Assembly: GCA_032718865.1 (NCBI GenBank)
Contig: JALUTQ010000007.1
Span: forward strand, 1,860,001 to 1,924,000
Length of the DNA: 64,000 nucleotides
DNA from: Tilletia caries
Lineage: Eukaryota > Basidiomycota > Exobasidiomycetes > Tilletiales > Tilletiaceae
Direction of reading: 5' to 3'
Made by a program: the position numbers and the translations under genes. Below the pieces are notes generated by a model. The model ran no database searches. It saw only the letters and a list, made by a program, of their open reading frames with translations, and was not told the origin of the DNA. Shown here piece after piece: positions 9,331-21,710 of the stretch (position 1 is the stretch's first letter; every line of letters starts with the position of its first letter).

Positions 9331-11523
9331 CTAGGCGGCAAATCGTCCACGGGCTCGAAGTACAGGTCCATAGCGATAGAAGAGGATAGGGATGGGGATC
9401 ATAAGGGTGGCCAGGCCCGCTAACAGGGCCGTCGCGCCGACAGTTCCTAGGTCTTCGTACAAGAAAGTAGCTGAAGAAATGATGCTCAGGCGTAAGCGCC
9501 TCGAACTCCTGACTAAACGAGCGGGGCCTAAAGAGCAGACTACACTTACCGAAAAGAGGGAAGGCGGCGGCGAAACAGGAGCGGACGATACTGTTTGCCG
9601 ACATCGCGCTCGCTGCGACCGGACGGTACGCATCGACGGTGAATGTGAAAATGGCACTAAGGAAGTGGGAGAGGGAAAAAGTGAGCAGACCCGCTTCTTA
9701 TATAGCTTCAAACCACCCTGATCTCCACAGCGATGTACTACTGACACATAGGCAAGGACAGTTCCAGCTCCTGAGACGAAAGGAAGGTTCAGTTCATACT
9801 CAAATCGATCCTTATTGTGACCTCACGCTTATCTCACCAAATGGAATGGACGCGATGATCGGTACGATCCAGTGCACCGACTTGTACGTCGTGAATGCCA
9901 GCCAGAACAGTCCGACAACGGTCAAGATAGCACCTGCCATCCCAACGGGCAACCGCGCCTCCGGGGGAGCTGCCTTGAGCCCTTGCTCCAGTGCAGCCTT
10001 CCGGGCTGCAGCATACTTCTTTGCCCAGTAGGGCATCGACAGCATGCCGAGAATCATTCCTAGACCGATGCCTAGGAAGGACAGCCCTGTTTCCTGAAGC
10101 GAGAAATCATGTTTGGCGAAAATGATCGGGAAGGCTTCGAAGCACAGGTAGAGGACGCCGAGAAGGAGGGCGGACCAGATGCAGAGGGCGAGCAACATAG
10201 GTTCGAGCGAAAGCAACTTGTAGACCTTGGAACAGCTGTACAAAGAGACCTTTCAGCGCTCTGCTTCAGAAGCTCGAACAGCAGGGCTGGAACTCACTTT
10301 CCCAAGATGGACTGTGAAATGCTCTTGCCAGCAACGACGCGTTCGTGCTTTGCGTACCATCGATCGCTACCATCCTTCTTCTCTGTTCGATACTTGCGCG
10401 CTGTCTGGCACAGGATGATGGGTGCAAAGGTCTCCGGGGCGGCAAAGTAGAGGAGAACGAAAGTAAATCCGGACCAGATGAGCAGAATCCGAAAGGTCCA
10501 TCGCCAGTCTATGTTCTCGTTGACTTTGAAGCGAAGCAGAGGCAAAGAGCCGTTAGTTAGTACTCCACTGTGGCGCACAAAGACACGATACTAACTGAAA
10601 CCACTGATCAAGGGCCCTGCGACTGGTCCTATGAAGGGAGAACACGTGTAGATGGCCTGGAGAAGGGAAATATATGGTGAGGAAAAGGAGCCATGTTGGT
10701 TCATAAAGCTCAACGCGTAGCCTTACCATGGGGAGGAATATCTCATGGGCCTCGAACAGGTCGCTGACCGTACCGCCACTGATCGAAAGGAACCCGGACC
10801 CGGCGAATCTGCAGTACTCAAGAATGGTCAGCGACCATTCATCCGTGTCATGACGAGAGGTGAGGCTCACCCAGTCAAGAAGCGGAAGATCAAGAAGACA
10901 GCAATATTGTTGGCGAAGGCCACCGGAAAGCCCAGCAGTACGAAAGCACCGAACGAGATAAGGTAAACGATCCGACGGCCGAAGAACTCGGAGAGCGGGC
11001 CAAGTAGCGAAGGCCCCAGACCAAGACCAGCGACTTTGATGATGCAAGTAAAGGTTAGACTGAGATCAAGATCATCGTGGGCCAGATAGGGGGGTTCGAC
11101 GCCACGACGCCACTCACCGAACAGGCTGATGGACAGGATAGCAACCTCTCGCCCGACTCCAAACGCTTCTGAGATACCGCCAAACGCACTCGCAGCCATG
11201 CTCGACGCACAGGTGACGTTGAAGGCCGCAGCACAGCATACCCCGACGATCATCCATTTCCGCGCCTGGGTAAAGTTGAGCGGGTTGGTAGGGTCACCCT
11301 GAGTGAAAGCGACAAGGTACCGTTCGTCATCGTCGTTCGCATCATTTTCCTTCGCGTTCGCGGTACTGCCATGAGGCGAGTCGTCGTTGAACGTCTTGCC
11401 TTCCTTCTGTGAGCCGACAGGAGTAGCGACAGTGAGCGTATTTGCGTCCGAGCTACGCCGGATTTCGTCCGCAGGCACTGGAAGACCTTCTTCGGGCCAC
11501 CTTTGCTTTTCAATGTCGGACAT
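9331..11523 (-). CDS. MFS drug/polyamine-type transporter, eight exons
   Basis: Proposed join on the minus strand: 11523-11118, 11033-10871, 10808-10727, 10656-10596, 10523-10298, 10235-9838, 9696-9550, 9470-9331. Every junction is GT-AG, the phases agree, and the result is 540 aa. A hydrophilic cytosolic N-terminus (about 90 aa) precedes the first membrane helix. The GPLSEFFGRR motif in the TM2-TM3 loop, the INENIDWRWTF stretch and PETFAP are typical of fungal DHA1 proton-coupled exporters (polyamine or drug resistance). YRPVAASAM in the C-terminal half also fits. About 12 membrane helices are expected, and the protein should act at the plasma membrane. The substrate cannot be predicted. The start is the ATG of MSDIEKQRW, upstream of which the frame closes. 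Confidence 0.85.
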
Positions 11524-11956
11524 TTTGGCTAATGGTGAATGTGGAGAGAGGAGCGGTCAGCCGCCGAAGGGAAGTAGGGCAAGGACTTGTTCCGGAGGGT
11601 ACAGGGATCAGCATGGTGGGCATGTCCGACGTTGTTTAGAGGGTGGCCACTGGACCCCCAGACAGACCCAAGGGGTTCTAAGGCGCAAATTGATCGAAGT
11701 GTCCAATAATGTCCAAATAAACTGAAAAAATCAAAATCGTGCCGAGACAGCTGTTCGGCAAATCGCGCAGGCTGGATGTCGCGGATGTCAGTCAAGTCCT
11801 CCCATAGTCACATTCGTCCCCTGTGGTTCAGCTCGTCGCTGCCCGGTCGGCGCGAGTGACCATCGTCAGAGATGATAGCTAAGCATTACGATTTCTGCAC
11901 GGTCTGTACACGAGCAAGAATACATTGTCCGAGGAAGGAGGGATATAGATATATGT
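11524..11956. promoter_or_regulatory. Intergenic region between two minus-strand genes
   Basis: Presumed promoter of the MFS gene (right of 11523) and 3' region of the 11957-14353 gene. No distinct motif beyond TA-rich stretches was seen. Confidence 0.4.
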
Positions 11957-14147
11957 TCAACTGCCTGCCTCGTTACTGTATACGATCTCCGCTCCGGTCG
12001 GCCCCAATGGAGCTTCCGGCACATCTTCTCCCCGCCTCTTCCGCTCCTTCATCTCCTTCTTCTCCCGCTTCTTGACCTCCTCCCACAGCTCCCACTTCTC
12101 CCTGGTCACCTGCCGCCTTTTCTCCTCCTCCTTCTTCCGCTGCTCCTCCTTTTGACGCGCCTGCTCCTCCGCATAATGAGCAGCGCGCGCTTCGTCCGCG
12201 AGGGCCTGCTTCGCAATTTCACGGTCGAGAGTGGCTTTCACTTCGCGATATCGCTTGTCGGCTCGTTGGGCGGTTGTTTCTGAAGAGTCTTTCTCGGCCG
12301 CTTTCCCCTTGCCCTTGCTCGTTTTGAGACGGAACGGAAATCTGGAGTTGCCGTCCGCTGTGACATCCCCTTCCTCTGCGTCTGCCTCGCCATCCTTAGG
12401 TCCGTCTCCGGGGCTATCGTCAGATTCGGGGGGCGTGCTGAGCCGGACCACCCCATTATTATTGGTTTCTGCAGATGTAATCGCCTCGCCGCCTTCTTCC
12501 GCCGGCGCAGCTGCGAACGAGCTTCGGGCCTGTCGCAGATGCTTAAGCATGGCGGCAGACACGTCGGCAGAAGGCGCTGCTGGTGCCGAGCTCTTGGAAG
12601 CATCTTGACCTGTGATGCTGAGCTCGGGGAAGGGACTCAGATTTACAATGGGCGGGGTCGAGACCGATGCTGACGAGTTGAGGAACGCAGCTGTCGCTGC
12701 AGCTGTGACAGACTTGCTTTGACTCGCAGTGGACAAGTATGACTGGTATCCCGTGCTTGCGTGCTTAGCGAAGCCGGGTCGACTGGCCGGAGCAAGCGTG
12801 TTCTTGATTTCTCGGCTCGCCGCGCTCGATCTGCGAGTGCCAGCGCCGTTAGCATTCCTTGAAGGACCGCTCGGCTCCCGGTACTTGTCCTCGTCGCCTC
12901 TCATGCTCTCCTTTCGCTTGACCGCAGGATTTCCCGGCTCCGTAGAGAACCCTTCGTTTCTCGATGTGGCAGTCGAAGGACGCACCGCGGCAGCTTCTGT
13001 GCCCAGGAAGTTCATTCCTGCCCCGCCACTAGACAAGGGAGCCACTGAGCTGGTCGCGCCCAAGACACCAGCGCTCGAATACGAATTCTGTCGAGAATTG
13101 TTGCGTTTCCGCGCATTGCCGGCAGTACCCTGAACGCCCGAGCCAATCACGCGCGCTGTGGGAGGCAAGTTGAGCACCTCATGTCCTGCGGCGTAGGTCG
13201 GCAAAGACTCTCCCGCTGTAGGCAGAGATTGATGATGTGAAATGTGGGGCGGGCGGGCCTCCGTAACGACACTCTGTTGCGAAGACCGTCTTCGGGTTTG
13301 AATTTTGAGGACATTGGATGTTGACGCTCGGGGCATCTGACGCAGCACAGAAGCTGTGCTGGCAGGTACAGATGTTGTGCCGACGGCTGCGCTGGCGCCG
13401 TGCGAATCATGGCGCGCAGTACCTAACCCGGTCTTGGCGGCTCGGATGACACGGAAGGGTGCCCGCCAGTCGTTGGCGTGGCTGTGTGAGTGGTAATTTG
13501 CGTTGGGCTGCGCCGCTATGGAAGAGGAATGTGAGGAAGGCTCCGAGGGAGGGAGGAGCGAGTAAGGCGGAGGTTTACTGATGGTTCCTTTGCGTGTCAG
13601 GGTCACGGTGTTGGCAGGCGCAGAGTAGATATGGTTAGAGCCAAGCTTGGGAAGCTGAAGCTCGTTTATATCGCAACCATCTTTGAGACCGACGTGTATC
13701 TCATCCCCATCTTCGATGAGGGCACATTCGTGGTCGTCTTCGAGCCGATAACCGACCTGCTCCACAGCCGATTCGCGGGTCGCCGGGTCGATGAGCGCGT
13801 TTTGGTGGAGATCGAGCGTGAGCATACCGAGACGCCAACTGGTAAGTGTGGACAGGCGGAGCTGTTCTGCGTATGTTACCGTTGTCCGGTCTGCTTTGGT
13901 GGGGACGAACACGTCTAGAATGCCTCGGCGCAGGTCGGCCACGCGCGACTCGGGGGGTGGTCGCGGGTACGGAAGGGTGAACGCGGGCAGGGGCGCCTTG
14001 CTGACGAGCATGATGAAGGACTGTTCGCGAGCCTGATGCGCACTGGTAGGTCGCTCTCGATGCGCGCTTCTGCCGCTGACTGCGGCCGCCACGGCTGAAG
14101 CGACGACCATGGTGTTGTGAAGAGTCCCGGCGGTCCTCGTTGTCGTT

Positions 14148-14206
<59 letters not shown>

Positions 14207-14353
14207 CGACTTCCGCACGATGCGCCTGCTGCGTTCCTTCTTCTTCCGTCCGATGACGGGTCGCTGATCACACCGTCCAGACTCCAGGGGCGACCTCAGG
14301 CTGCTCCTCACTCTCGGCGACTGGCCGATGACCACTGAATGAATCAATGCCAA
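11957..14353 (-). CDS. Large disordered protein with C-terminal coiled coil
   Basis: A 798-aa ORF. Residues about 50-72 are a run of threonines encoded by a (CGTGGT)n-type tract at 14140-14206. The real start may be the later ATG at residue 82 (MVVAS) or near residue 115 (MLVSKAPL), which would leave the Thr tract in the 5' leader. Residues about 115-240 look globular and contain the recognisable string RVADLRRGILDVF. The middle is Ser/Ala-rich and low complexity. The last 110 residues are strongly charged with a long Glu/Lys/Arg coiled coil ending near GPTGAEIVYSNEAGS. No enzyme signature was recognised. Function unknown. Confidence 0.65.
14140..14206. repeat. Hexanucleotide microsatellite (TGGTCG)n
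   Basis: About ten near-perfect copies of a TCGTGG unit inside or just before the 11957-14353 gene. It encodes polythreonine if translated from the first ATG. Confidence 0.85.
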
Positions 14354-14580
14354 TTCCGATCCTCGCTGAAATGAGTGCTGTATGTGCTGTTCTGGAATTT
14401 GGGCGAGCTTTCAGTTTCACAGTCAGTCAGTGACGGCGTGACGCGTGACGCAGCATGACGCATGAGTGGAGGGCGAAAATGGATGTTGAAAAAGACCTCA
14501 AAAGGGGAAAACGTCAAGCGTCAAGGTTTTTCACATTCTATCCCTGATTGAACCCTTCCCCCCTTCATTGCCCCCCTTCA

Positions 14581-15625
14581 CATCGTGTCTAGCGCAACGC
14601 ACAACTCGAAGCTCGTAGGGTAACGTTGCAGAAGACCTGATGTTGATGGGCCGCGATTCGGTTGGGACGATGCAGAAAGCGCCAAGAACGTAGGAGTGGA
14701 CGGAGCGTGAGCGTTCAGGCCCTCCTGGCAGATGTCGATGGCCGCGATTCAGTCGGGATTTGCTGCTCCAACACCAGTGCCCTTGACCCTCATTGTTGCG
14801 CGCGAGCTTGACCTGTCCATTCAATTTCTTGCCTCCTGTGCTTATCGTTGTGCTTGGGTGCGAACTGCTGGATGAGAAGGCCCCCAGCGATGAGGATCGA
14901 TCCGACCAGTACTCCTCCTGCCAGCCATGGTTTGTAATCCCGTTTGATCGGCGACAAAGACCGCGCAGCAGAGCTCGAGGTCGTGGGGCCGGTCATGGCC
15001 ATATGAGGGTGTGGCTCGTCGCTGGTGACAGGGAGGGCGAAGAGTTGAGGACGATGGTCATCCTTCCGTCGATACTCTGCACCAGGTCCTTCAGCCTTGG
15101 GTACAGGCTGTCGTAAGTTCATCAGAGGTCAGTACGCACAGAGCAAGACATTAAGGTCATGATACAGTATATGGACTCACGGCGGCAATGGTGAACGAAA
15201 GGGTTGAGAGATTCATGAGAACGAGAACGAAAAGACTTGCTTTCATAGTCGATGGTAGAAGCGGTGTGGGAAGCTGAATGAGAGGCAAATAGAAGGGGAG
15301 TAGAAGGGACGAGTCACGTATAGGCGTAGAGGAAAGGTCCCATACTCCCATCCTGGCCTTTTTATGTGTACTCTTCGATGGTTCTCCGGCCTTTGCGCAA
15401 AAACATTTCAAGGTCTTGAGCTGAAGAGCTGACGCCCCGACGTAGCACTGCATTTGGTCTTTGAGTTGGAAGGTGCTGAGCTGACGCCCCGGTGCAGCAC
15501 TTCATTTGGTCTTGAGTTGGAAGGTGCTGAGCTGACGCCCCGGTGCAGCACTTCATATAGTCCTGGAATTGGAGTGACGCCCCGGCCCAGCACTTCATTT
15601 GGTCCAGTTCATCGCAGCTGCAATG
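14581..15625. repeat. Segmental duplication block A
   Basis: Homologous to 21711-22749 (A'). About 14960-15625 is nearly identical to A', while the gene-distal part (14581-14950) is clearly diverged. It ends in GCTGCAATG, the point at which A' is joined to block B'. Contains gene A and a tandem array (15425-15600) of about 60-bp units with GCTGACGCCCCGGTGCAGCACTTCAT. Confidence 0.85.
14790..15246 (-). CDS. Gene A: small single-pass membrane protein with signal peptide
   Basis: Join 15246-15181 and 15107-14790 (73-nt GT-AG intron, phase 0), 127 aa. Exon 1 encodes only a 22-aa hydrophobic leader ending in FTIAA, a likely signal peptide. Exon 2 gives a hydrophilic stretch of about 55 residues (PVPKAEGPGAEYRR...), one hydrophobic segment (WLAGGVLVGSILIAGGLLI) and a short His/Lys-rich tail ending QARAQQ. 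It is probably a type I membrane protein of the secretory pathway. A' at 21825-22368 has the same leader and ectodomain but a different membrane segment and tail. No known family recognised. Confidence 0.72.
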
Positions 15626-16904
15626 CACCTATGGCTAACTCAAACGGAACCCGCTTTGGGTGCCGGTGATATGGCGCTAGTATTAATTGTCAAAACCCGA
15701 AAAGGCTCGACTTGGGGTGCTTCACACAAACCACTGTGACCACGTGATCTGATGAGCCACGCGGCCCACCCAGGCGCCTTGAATCCATCCCACTGACTTT
15801 TCTTCCTCGATGACCCTTACATCCTCCCACTTCCCTTGAAAACCCTCTCTTCAAATTTGGCAGATCTTGTCTTCATGACGTGACCTATGCTCCTGTGCAC
15901 TTCGAGATCATTCGTACGTCTCTTCAGCTCTCTACTGACCGCTGACCGGAACTGACATCCCACCACTCCCTGACTGCACTGTCCTTTCTACCAATCTAAT
16001 CACCAGTCCGCTGATATAACCCATCTCTTACCAGCTTTTTCTGACAGTGATCTACGGTAGGAAGAGAATGAGCCTCTAACCTTCACTCTTGACCGCCGCA
16101 TTACTTTCCGCCGAGCGATCAAAAGAAACACAGAGAATGCAGGCTAACCTTCCATTCACCTTTGCCTCTGCATCTGACCGTTCTCCTTTGTAATTGACTT
16201 TTGTTTTTCGGTCTGCAGCTATACATCTTACCCTTTTTACATCGTCTTCCGCTGCTCTCCCCACTCTCCCATGTTTTTACAGTGCACCACGAGCAATCGA
16301 TCTTTCCCTTTCCTCTTTTTGCTCTCTGTTCCTTTTTCGATTCAGGTTGGCATCTGGTCAATCTTCTCTCCAGGACACTCAAACCTGAATGGAAGTAGCA
16401 ACGTAGCTATGCGAGCCAGGATCTTGAGCAACGGTCTGGTTCGTTGCTCCGTTGAGGCTGGCGAGAGCCATGTGTACTCATTTTTGACTTCCAGATAACC
16501 CCCCAATCTCAATCTGCTTCTGGACCGCTCAAACACTCAGTTCTGCTTCTTACCAGCTACTAACATGCTTTCCTGACTCGTATTGATACACTCGTTTCTT
16601 CCAGCGTTTCCAGGTTGAGATCCAACATCTTTGACAGTATCGAGGGTAGGTATTCCAATATGGCACCTTTGACAGTCCCATATTTCCCACTCCATCAGTA
16701 AAGCACCTCGTTCTCGATCATATCAGCTTCAAATCCTGATCATATAGCGTCCATAGACTCGCAGTACAGTACCCTTTCATCTGTAGTCATGGTGTTCTGT
16801 GGTAGTTAGAATCGTGTCGGAAACGATGCGCGCTTCATGTCAACGTTGGATTTCGTATGGGCCCTAGACACCTTACTGCTCCAACATCAGTAATGACCAG
16901 ACTT
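15247..16904. other. Promoter of gene A, GCACTTCATTTGGTC array and long intergenic region
   Basis: Bases 15425-15600 hold three to four imperfect units of the form TTGGAAGGTGCTGAGCTGACGCCCCGG. The rest (15640-16904) is a pyrimidine-rich region without a convincing ORF on either strand. Confidence 0.5.
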
Positions 16905-18290
16905 CACAATCAGAAAGTTGCCACTGATGGCTCTATATGTAGCTATGAGCACAAGGAACGCTTTGGTAGGCCTTGAACCCTTCTCCGATGCGACCTTGCG
17001 AGGTGTTGATTGTCAGTGTTTGCTATCAACAATGTAAGTCACGAATCGGTTAACACTGAGAACCTCTGTTTCTTACCCTGTACAGCCAATACTTCTCAGA
17101 ACGCTCTCAAACTTGGAGGGGAGGGGCCTTGGAAAGATAGCTGCAAGTGGATACTATTTTTGTATTGAATTTTTTTTTGAATGGTTGTGTGGTCGTTTGC
17201 TGGAACCCTTGATTTCAGACAAGTCCACGATGTGTACATCTAGGCACTTCTTGGTACAGAAAGTTCACCTCACATTTTATCTTCCAAATCCTCAAAACAA
17301 ACATTGGTGCGATCGAAAGGTATGTCGATTGCGAGCTCATAGAGCCCTTCAGCTTGAAATTTGGATCAGTTAATGGAGTGTGGTAAGGAAAATAAGATAT
17401 GTATTGTAAAGCATGTTACAGAAACAGAATGGCATATGGTATGGAGCGGCAGAGAGTCACAGCAAAGCAGACGAGACCTCTAAAGAGCCGTGGTAGACTG
17501 TAGAGTCAGGAAACGCTGTCGGAAATGTGTTTGAATGTCGTGAGCGGTAAGAAAGGGAGATAGTGTGTACTCACCATGAACCTTGAAAACCGAGGACACT
17601 TACCGTTGCATGAACCCAACCAGGCCCTGGAAGGAGACGAGGGAGGGTTGTAATGGTGTGTCAATACATAAGGGTGCTTGGAAAGAAGTTTCAAAGCTGT
17701 ACATACCTTTTTCGCCGGTATGGGAGCCAAAAAAAGCAGACAGGCGACAGAGGCGAAGAGCGCTTTTTCGAGCCGGGAAGGGTAGCAGACGCGTTCAGGT
17801 CGCTCCGAGAGGAGGGAAAAGTGCTGCATTTCAAAGAAGTGTAGGCTAAAGACATGTGGTAGGAGTAAGAGGTCATCAAAAAGAAGAGAGGATGCGCAAT
17901 TGAGATGGATGGGATCGAAAGTGTGAGCATCACTGTGCCATGCAAATTTCGCTCGCCCACAGATCGACGAGATATGATTGGAACGACTTCAAAATTAGCA
18001 CAGTACCTCAGACAATACTCCTGCTATTGAGAAGTACTAGTCAGTAACTCAGTATTGACGAAATGGGCGGGAGAAGAAACAGAGTGGGTCAGAGTCATTG
18101 TGGAATGGGAGGTAATGTCAGTGTCGGTGCTCTTTTGCAAGTCAGTTTATAGTCAGAAACATCCCCAAACAGGTGCAAACAGCATCCAAAGCAACCTCAG
18201 CACTACCTTAAAGACTTATGCCCTGTGTACGACTGTACGAGTATTGTGTATAGGATGGTATCGAGGGAAGAGCAGCGGAGAGGCATGGAA
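16905..18290 (-). repeat. Diverged block F with possible small gene
   Basis: Aligns collinearly with 56405-57775 (block F') at moderate identity. Shared landmarks are GTTAACACTGAGAAC, CTCATAGA(G/A)CC(C/T)TTCAG, ATTTGGATCAG and GTGTGTACTCACC. On the minus strand a possible exon at 17829-17707 encodes about 41 residues with a hydrophobic stretch (ALFASVACLLFLAPIPAKK), followed by a GTATGT donor and a short second exon. The F' counterpart has a stop early in this frame. This may be a decayed small-secreted-protein gene; evidence is weak. Confidence 0.4.
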
Positions 18291-18871
18291 ATGGATAGTG
18301 GATGTTGTGATTGGCCTTGTCGGCGTGACATGAGGATAGGGTTGTCCCATTTGGGTGGGAGGCCTCAACTCAAGGCTCTTCGGGTTTGGTCTCATATCAG
18401 TCTGCCCATATTCTCGGAACCCAAAGTGGGATTGATTTGGGTTAACCGGGGCTGTGCAATGAGTCCATATCGCAAGTTACGCGCCAGGAAACCCTTTGCC
18501 GCCGAGAGCTGGCAGAAAATTGAGTACATATGTACATAACTCCGATGCCTGAAGGTTATGCGCTCTCGATCGATGAATCAGGTACTTATGTGCAGTTGAT
18601 GACAGAGTGTTGGTTCAAAGGCAAATTGAAGGCCAAAGCTGCTCAACGCGGCTGATACGAGCCGGCTTAGCCAGGCTCATTCTGCAAATGTAGCAGATGG
18701 GCGGCTGAGATAGCCTTGAGCGTACTCATGTCCAGCAAAAGGAGAAGAAAAGCAGGAAGACTGTTGGGAGAATGCAGTCTGACCATGAATTCTGGGACTG
18801 AATAACTGAACGCTGAACTGGAATGATCACTATACTCAAATGGCAAGAAAAGAGCTCCACTATCATCACCA

Positions 18872-19634
18872 TCAATGCTGAGTGGTATTGTCTGGCTTTC
18901 TGCCAATGGCCATGACGTTTCCGAAGATCAGAGGAATGGAGAGCATCGACACAGAGGTGGCAAGGAGTTCCAGACCTTTGGCTAACGTGTCCGGACTGAT
19001 TTTATCGATGTCGACTCGTCTGTCAAGGTCGGGCATGTCTCGGCGTGTCTTCTTCGATCCAAAGACGTTCAGAAGCTTGACGTGAGCGATCGAGGTTGCA
19101 GCGAGACCGCTTCCCGAAAGCACAATGCAAAGGCCTCCTAGGATGACGGGGTAAGGATCGGCCTGGGGGACGGAAGAAGAAGATCGACGGTAAGATGACC
19201 GTCAAATGAATCCAGGAAAGCGCGACGACAGGTTTGCTCACCCTCTTTGACACTTCCGGGAGCGACGCTGGAGCTTGAGGCAGTCTGAAGATCAGAGGAA
19301 AGACACGGTGTCGTTCGTCCTCCTGATCTGTGCTTCGTTTTCCGTAGGTCTTCATGTAGAATTGGCCAGTGACACCGAGGAATCCTAGGGATGTGGCGAA
19401 ACCTGTAGCTGCGATGGCCAAGTCTGCCCAGTCCTACAGGCAAGGAACAACACGATGTCAGCGACGCTCTTACGGCTACCTTTGAAAAAGAAGACGACGT
19501 ACCCGCGCCTTGATCGCAGTCGGGGGATCGGCCGTAGACTCGGAGGGGAAGGTGTCCTGGTGAACGTGATTGCTCGTGCCAGAAACGAAGGAGGTGGCCA
19601 ACATGAAAGCCGTGACAAGCAGGCGAGATCGCAT
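18872..19634 (-). CDS. Gene B: multi-pass membrane protein with signal peptide
   Basis: Join 19634-19503, 19433-19242, 19162-18872; all GT-AG and phase 0; 204 aa. Residues 1-20 are a hydrophobic leader (MRSRLLVTAFMLATSFVSG). A hydrophilic segment ending TAIKAR follows, then a membrane segment before YMKTYGKRSTDQ. A third-exon helix (PYPVILGGLCIVLSGSGLAATSIA), a charged loop (KKTRRDMPDLDRRVDIDK) and a last hydrophobic stretch (LLATSVSMLSIPLIFGNVMAIG) complete it. The order (leader, helix, YG-basic loop, helices, IP...AN-type final helix) matches genes C', D and E, so these look like one family. B' at 23152-23918 encodes what appears to be the same protein. Function unknown. Confidence 0.75.
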
Positions 19635-20697
19635 GGTGTTCTGGAGCGAAAGGCAGACAAAGCGGGGAATGACGGCTGAGGATGCTGGCACTGTGAGAAG
19701 GTCGCCCGAAGGTGTAGACCAGCTACAAAAGAAGTAGGAGGGAGAGTGAAGGTAGTGAAGTTACAGACTGAGCAAGGACGAGACGCACCTTTATGTTAAT
19801 GGCGCCGACCCTTGAAGCCTTCTCGGAAGCCTTCCCGCAAGGCGAAAGGCTCTTCGAGGGTATCTGAAGGAGCCGTCTAGTCCCCTTGCTCCGTATAGCA
19901 GCATAGCGTACGCCAGATCTGTTCTGCCGCGCTCAGCACCGAACCCCAAGCCCCATATGGACTTGCACACTTCCGTAATGCGTTGTGGCCTGTGGGGCGA
20001 CTCGATAAGTCCCTGCCCTGCTCGTCGGCTGACCGCGGGTTGCTTGAGTATGATATCTGACGGAGATCTTCTCTCCAGCCTCCTCCGCTCTTTTTTCCGC
20101 ATGTGCATAGCTGCAAAGATGCGCCCCGGACCGAGCAGAGGTTTGCGTAGACTTCAGGGACGCATATGTCCCTTCATGCGTCCCTTCAGCCATCGGAGTG
20201 CGAATGGCCGCTATCTCGAGTCGTTGCCTTGATCCGCCGGCATGTTGCGGCCGGAGCTTGTGATACGCCCTCGGCGCAGTCCATCGCTACGCACAGGATT
20301 CAGGACAACGTTGAGCAGCCTTCAAAATGGAAAGGAGTTTCAGATCATATTCGGTTTCCTCGTGAGTGTCCTTCATATGTATTTCATTTGCCCCGGACTA
20401 CTGCGAGAACGTTTCTGGCTGAACTCTGTCGATCGGAACCTGTTGATACATACATACTTCAAGCATCTCACGGCTCACCTCATGCAGCAGTCAACTCTGT
20501 TCGACTTCGCGATCGTTCTTTCCATGGCTTTGGTGTCGCTGAGCTCTTGACCGGTTTGGTCCCCCACACGTTCTTAGACATGCTGACTACATACTGAGGA
20601 ACCCAGCCTCGAGCTGAAAGAGTACTCAGGATAGCACGACTATGACAGATGAGTAAGGATGACAGCAGAAGGTTGCATTACATGGGATCGGAAACGA
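19635..20697. other. Promoter of gene B and duplicated noncoding stretch
   Basis: Contains GTAGACCAGCTAC at 19714-19726, 80 bp upstream of the gene B ATG. The stretch 19790-20640 is repeated at 24070-24925. Its plus-strand ORFs have no recognisable protein character and are not called. Confidence 0.5.
19714..19726 (-). promoter_or_regulatory. Shared GTAGCTGGTCTAC element, gene B
   Basis: Sense-strand GTAGCTGGTCTAC preceded by a pyrimidine tract, 80 bp before the ATG. The same 13-mer precedes B', C', D and E. It could be an initiator, a factor-binding site (GTAG...CTAC arms) or a 5'-UTR splice acceptor (TAG followed by CTGG). Confidence 0.65.
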
Positions 20698-21668
20698 TCA
20701 GAAGCTGATGCTGCCAAGAGTGAATGCCAGGTGCTGGGGACTCATGTGCTTGTACAACGCGATGTTAAGGGGAAGCCCTAGGAGAGAGATAGCGACGGAA
20801 CCGACGCCGAGTGCCTGCGCAGCAGCTTCTACCTTGTTTCGCGAGGAAAGGCGCTGAGGTGGGTTAGGAACGATGACCGAACGACATTTAGTACATAGTC
20901 TCTGTCTATGGTGATGAGACGTAAAAATGCCCAACGCAAGCTTACCATAAGGTCGTGCTCTGGAGGACAGGCTGTCCCAGGAGGAGGGCCAGTGTCTTCG
21001 TCCGTCTTCAAGGTTGGCGCATGGTCCCTCTTGGTTGTAGGATGCTCCGGGTAAGGCAGCAGTAGCGAGTTGGCATAAGCGATCGGCAAGGTGACCGCGC
21101 CGATAACGGTGGCGACTGCAAACATCGCTCTGCCCACCGTGCTGTAGACATCTCGGGGGCGTGGCTGCTCCTCCATAACGTTGTTGGCCAAGTCGCGACC
21201 GTAGTTCTTGTTGAAGCGCAACAAGTTGAGTGTAAAGCCGGCCGTCTCTGCAGCTAGCCACAGACCGCCTCCCATCAGTCGCATCTGGATTGGTGTCTGG
21301 GAAGAGATAGCACGGCAAGTGAGCATCTGCGATCGACACCATGAATTATCGCACATTGCTCACCAGCTTGCGAGCAACGTTCTGGTGCTCCGAGGGCCAC
21401 GTAGCGACGTGATTGCGGTTCGAAATGTCCTGAATGATGGAGAAAAGAATGATGGAAAAGAGAGATACATCAGCACATCAACGTTTTCGAGCTGACAAGT
21501 CAATGTACCTTGGCTGGCTCAGCAGCTGCGTGCTCCGTGCTTCGTGACTGTACTTTGCTGAGGAAGTGGAGTGGGAGCGGTGCTAACGTGACCACAGAGT
21601 GAGGCGGGGGTTCAATGGTGCATTGCAGACCCAAATGTGGCGAGCAGAAGGACAGGGTGGAAGCACAT
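20698..21668 (-). pseudogene. Gene C: broken copy of C'
   Basis: Exons 2-4 (21429-21364, 21296-20946, 20853-20698) match those of the intact copy at 25714-24983. The leader exon (21668-21509) is damaged. About 8 bases of the intact copy are replaced by about 35, introducing a TGA after 18 codons. A further small insertion changes the exon length to 160 nt, which is not a multiple of three. Immediately upstream (from 21707-21711) the sequence switches to block A', so the normal promoter and its GTAGCTGGTCTAC element are absent. Most likely non-functional, unless translation starts inside exon 3. Confidence 0.72.
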
Positions 21669-21710
21669 TGATGAGGTTGTGAATAGAAGATTGAAAGGAT
21701 TCGATGCATA

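Larger units (their letters stand above)
18456..21706. repeat. Segmental duplication block B (genes B and C)
   Basis: Nearly identical to 22744-25958 (B'). Only small indels are visible, such as an 8-base loss and a longer G run in B'. The left junction of both copies begins GCAATGAGTCC. The right end of B breaks inside the leader region of gene C, where sequence of block A' begins. Includes genes B and C and a shared noncoding stretch. Confidence 0.9.

Noticed and set aside
19957..20597. Plus-strand ORFs repeated at 24035-24882
   Set aside because: Their presence in both copies is explained by the segmental duplication; composition and lack of motifs do not support coding.
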